From a bacterium (GTDB taxonomy: Bacteria > Vulcanimicrobiota > Xenobia > Xenobiales > Xenobiaceae): DNA of 6,670 nt. The position numbers were made by a program, and so were the translations under genes. Of this stretch, positions 5,120 to 6,670 are shown piece by piece; positions within the stretch are counted from its first letter, which is position 1; each line of letters begins with the position of its first letter. The notes under the pieces are model-generated. The model was given only the letters and a program-made list of their open reading frames with translations. It made no database searches and was not told where the DNA came from. The stretch lies in assembly GCA_022839105.1 (NCBI GenBank), contig JALHDH010000141.1:1-6670 (forward strand), in the 5' to 3' direction.

Positions 5120-6535
5120 CTATTCGCCGCCGTGGTACAGCTCATCCATGATGGCGTAGCGGGCGGGATAGGCTTCTTCCAGCTTCGCCAGGGCCTCCGG
5201 GCCGTTGTCCATGGCCTCCATGTAGGCGGCCCAGCACTCGGCGAAGTCTTCCTTCTCGTTGGTGTTGGCGTAGTCGCTGATGCGCTCGCCGGCGTCGGCC
5301 CCGATGGCTTCCGACCAGCCCTGCGGGGTTCCCTCACCATCCGAACCGGTGAAGAGGCGCCCGAAGTAGTGGAAGACGTTCTCGCCCAGTCCGTCGTTCT
5401 CGTAGCCGATGCCGTGGGCGAACTCGTGGTCGAAGACCTCTTCGTTGAGGTGCTTCAGGCCATCATAGAACACAATCCGGTCTCCGCTGCTGTAGAAGCG
5501 GGCGGCGGCGCTGTCGTCGGGTTCCCGGCGGAACTCGATCTTGTCGACCGAGTCCCGATGCTGCTCGGGAAGCTGGGTGTAGTAGTCCGCCAGCCGGGCC
5601 AGGGCGGTGCGGTTCTCGCTGGCGCCCAGCTCGGACTCGATGCGCATGGTGTGGCCGTCGGCGCCCGTGATCTCGTACACCGCGTTGCCGCCGGTGTTCT
5701 GGATCTGGCGCACCGTCAACTCCTCGGTCTGTCCGTTGGCGTTGGTGAAGCTGACGGGTTGCCCGGAGTTCACGGCTTCCAGGATCGCCAGCTCCTGCTG
5801 GGCGATCACCTCGGGGGTGCGCTCGGAGTTGCTGGTGGTCACCGTCGGCTCGTAGCTTCCCCGGTTGCTGGCCGGAGGACCGGGAGGAAGATCGCCGTTG
5901 CGGGCCTGTTCGAGCTGGCGCTGGAAGACCTCGCGCGAGATGTCGCCCCGGCTGATCCTGCCGTCGGTCCGGTCCCGCTGGTCGTTGGCCACGTCCAGGC
6001 GGTTCAGGACATCCTTGTTGTCCAGCAGGTAGCGGGCGCTCTGACCGAGGCGGTCGAGGGTGGCGTCCAGGTCGTCCTCGGCCACTCCCAGATCCAGGAG
6101 TTGTTCGCGGGCGGCATCCCGATTGAAGTTGCCCTCCGAGAAGGCCTTCAGATCGTTGGTGGAGATGATGCCGTCGCGACGGCCGCCGCCGGGATTGTCG
6201 AAGAGGTCGCCGTACTGATCGAGGTCCGAAAGAGCCTCGTTCTCGGCGGCCTGCTCCCGCTCGGCCTGCTCGGAGAGGGTCGCCTCGTCGGTTCCCCAAC
6301 TCTGCAGCCCCTTCATCAAGGCTCCGACCTTCTCCTTGGAGGGTTCCGGAGGATCGGAGGCCGCCCGTCTCGGGCCCGTCGTCTGGGGCCGCGCATTGGA
6401 CTCGGCACTCTTGTTGGCGGTGCTGGCGCCTGCGGCCCGCTGGGCCGCCTGGCTGGTGCCGGTCTGCCCGGCTGGGGAGGACCCCAGGGTCCTCTTGCTC
6501 AGGGCCTCTTTGACGATCTTGGTCGGTTCCAACAT
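5120..6535 (-). CDS. Putative effector-like zinc metalloprotease, ATLF (anthrax lethal factor-like) catalytic domain with two EF-hand-like modules
   Basis: This 471-residue protein has three parts. Residues 1-70 are low in complexity (Ala, Ser, Thr, Gln, Gly, Pro) with no hydrophobic signal peptide. Residues 100-210 contain two related EF-hand-like modules about 70 residues apart: DGIISTNDL (121-129) and DGRISRGDI (191-199), each after an extended Asp/Gly-rich loop. The C-terminal domain (about 290-471) is the protease. HEFAH (370-374) supplies two zinc-binding His and the catalytic Glu371. DYANTNEKEDFAE (421-433) then matches, from memory, the lethal factor segment holding Tyr728 and the third zinc ligand Glu735. 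By that alignment Tyr422 and Glu429 are the equivalents, with the same seven-residue spacing as lethal factor and PPEP-1. The ATG at 6533-6535 follows GGAGG (6541-6545) by five bases. The substrate is unknown, possibly Pro-rich by family. Secretion is inferred only; no secretion, chaperone or immunity gene is visible. Confidence 0.85.
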   Translation of the reverse strand: MLEPTKIVKEALSKRTLGSSPAGQTGTSQAAQRAAGASTANKSAESNARPQTTGPRRAASDPPEPSKEKVGALMKGLQSWGTDEATLSEQAEREQAAENEALSDLDQYGDLFDNPGGGRRDGIISTNDLKAFSEGNFNRDAAREQLLDLGVAEDDLDATLDRLGQSARYLLDNKDVLNRLDVANDQRDRTDGRISRGDISREVFQRQLEQARNGDLPPGPPASNRGSYEPTVTTSNSERTPEVIAQQELAILEAVNSGQPVSFTNANGQTEELTVRQIQNTGGNAVYEITGADGHTMRIESELGASENRTALARLADYYTQLPEQHRDSVDKIEFRREPDDSAAARFYSSGDRIVFYDGLKHLNEEVFDHEFAHGIGYENDGLGENVFHYFGRLFTGSDGEGTPQGWSEAIGADAGERISDYANTNEKEDFAECWAAYMEAMDNGPEALAKLEEAYPARYAIMDELYHGGE

Positions 6536-6670
6536 GGACGCCTCCGCTCTCCGGAATGGTTGACCGTTCTGTCGCCAGGGTCCCCGAGCTCGATCTCGCG
6601 TGGCCCGTCTGGCTTCGGGAAGGACTCTGCCTCAGGCTCAGATTAGCGTCTGAAAAGGCTCGGATCTGCC
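6536..6670 (-). promoter_or_regulatory. Upstream region of the metalloprotease gene, no gene seen
   Basis: This 135-base stretch runs to the window edge and should hold the protease promoter. It contains the ribosome binding site GGAGG (6541-6545), a perfect 8-base palindrome CGAGCTCG (6585-6592) and two direct copies of AGGCTC (6634-6639 and 6656-6661) 22 bases apart. I could not identify a convincing -35/-10 pair: TAATCT is present on the minus strand near 6641-6646, but without a matching -35. Confidence 0.35.

Noticed and set aside
3445..5151. 568-codon open frame antisense to the peptide transporter
   Set aside because: The translation is an extreme mix of Gly, Asp, Glu, His and Gln, the expected complement of a hydrophobic transporter gene, and it shows no domain.
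5132..6646. 504-codon open frame antisense to the metalloprotease
   Set aside because: Its Val/Leu/Gly-rich translation looks superficially membrane-like but lacks real helices and motifs. The opposite strand has an HExxH site, conserved third-ligand region and a proper ribosome binding site.
1..6670. Possibility of a CRISPR array, tRNA, rRNA, insertion sequence or prophage segment
   Set aside because: No regular repeat-spacer pattern, cloverleaf, conserved rRNA stretch, transposase or terminal inverted repeats were seen; the sequence is almost entirely filled by six protein genes.

Overview
The window is a compact stretch of bacterial DNA from a G+C-rich genome. Codon third positions are mostly G or C, which is also why long spurious antisense frames appear throughout. 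The sequence does not fix the phylum. Short intergenic gaps, AGGAGG-type ribosome binding sites and an ATGA-coupled gene pair point to an ordinary bacterial chromosome. I see no transposase, integrase, tRNA, rRNA or CRISPR array. No stretch longer than about 150 bases lacks a gene or a gene remnant.

Layout, left to right. (1) 1-524 (+) is the 3' part of a Ca2+/H+ antiporter of the CAX family. It converges on (2) 594-1025 (-), a complete Hsp20-type small heat shock protein, with a terminator-like hairpin between them. (3) A 117-base divergent intergenic region holds a 10-base perfect palindrome and a 7-base inverted repeat. It separates the Hsp20 gene from (4) 1143-2687 (+), a soluble GAF-PAS histidine kinase starting at TTG. 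The kinase overlaps by 4 bases with (5) 2684-3409 (+), an OmpR/PhoB-class response regulator. This pair converges, over a GC-rich hairpin, on (6) 3430-4971 (-), a proton-coupled oligopeptide transporter of the POT/PTR2 family. Its sequence signatures resemble animal SLC15 transporters more than E. coli Dtp proteins. (7) A strong 16-bp hairpin separates it from the gene upstream on the same strand, (8) 5120-6535 (-). That gene encodes a 471-residue zinc metalloprotease whose C-terminal domain matches the anthrax lethal factor/Pro-Pro endopeptidase (ATLF) fold. Two EF-hand-like DGxIS..D modules precede that domain.

The genes are mostly independent transcription units (convergent, divergent, or separated by a hairpin) and do not form one system. 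The only clear functional pair is the histidine kinase and response regulator. The most unusual gene is the ATLF-type protease: it has all the expected catalytic residues, no visible Sec signal, a disordered N-terminus and a duplicated calcium-binding-like module. It is a candidate secreted effector or toxin, but no secretion or immunity gene is visible here to prove that.
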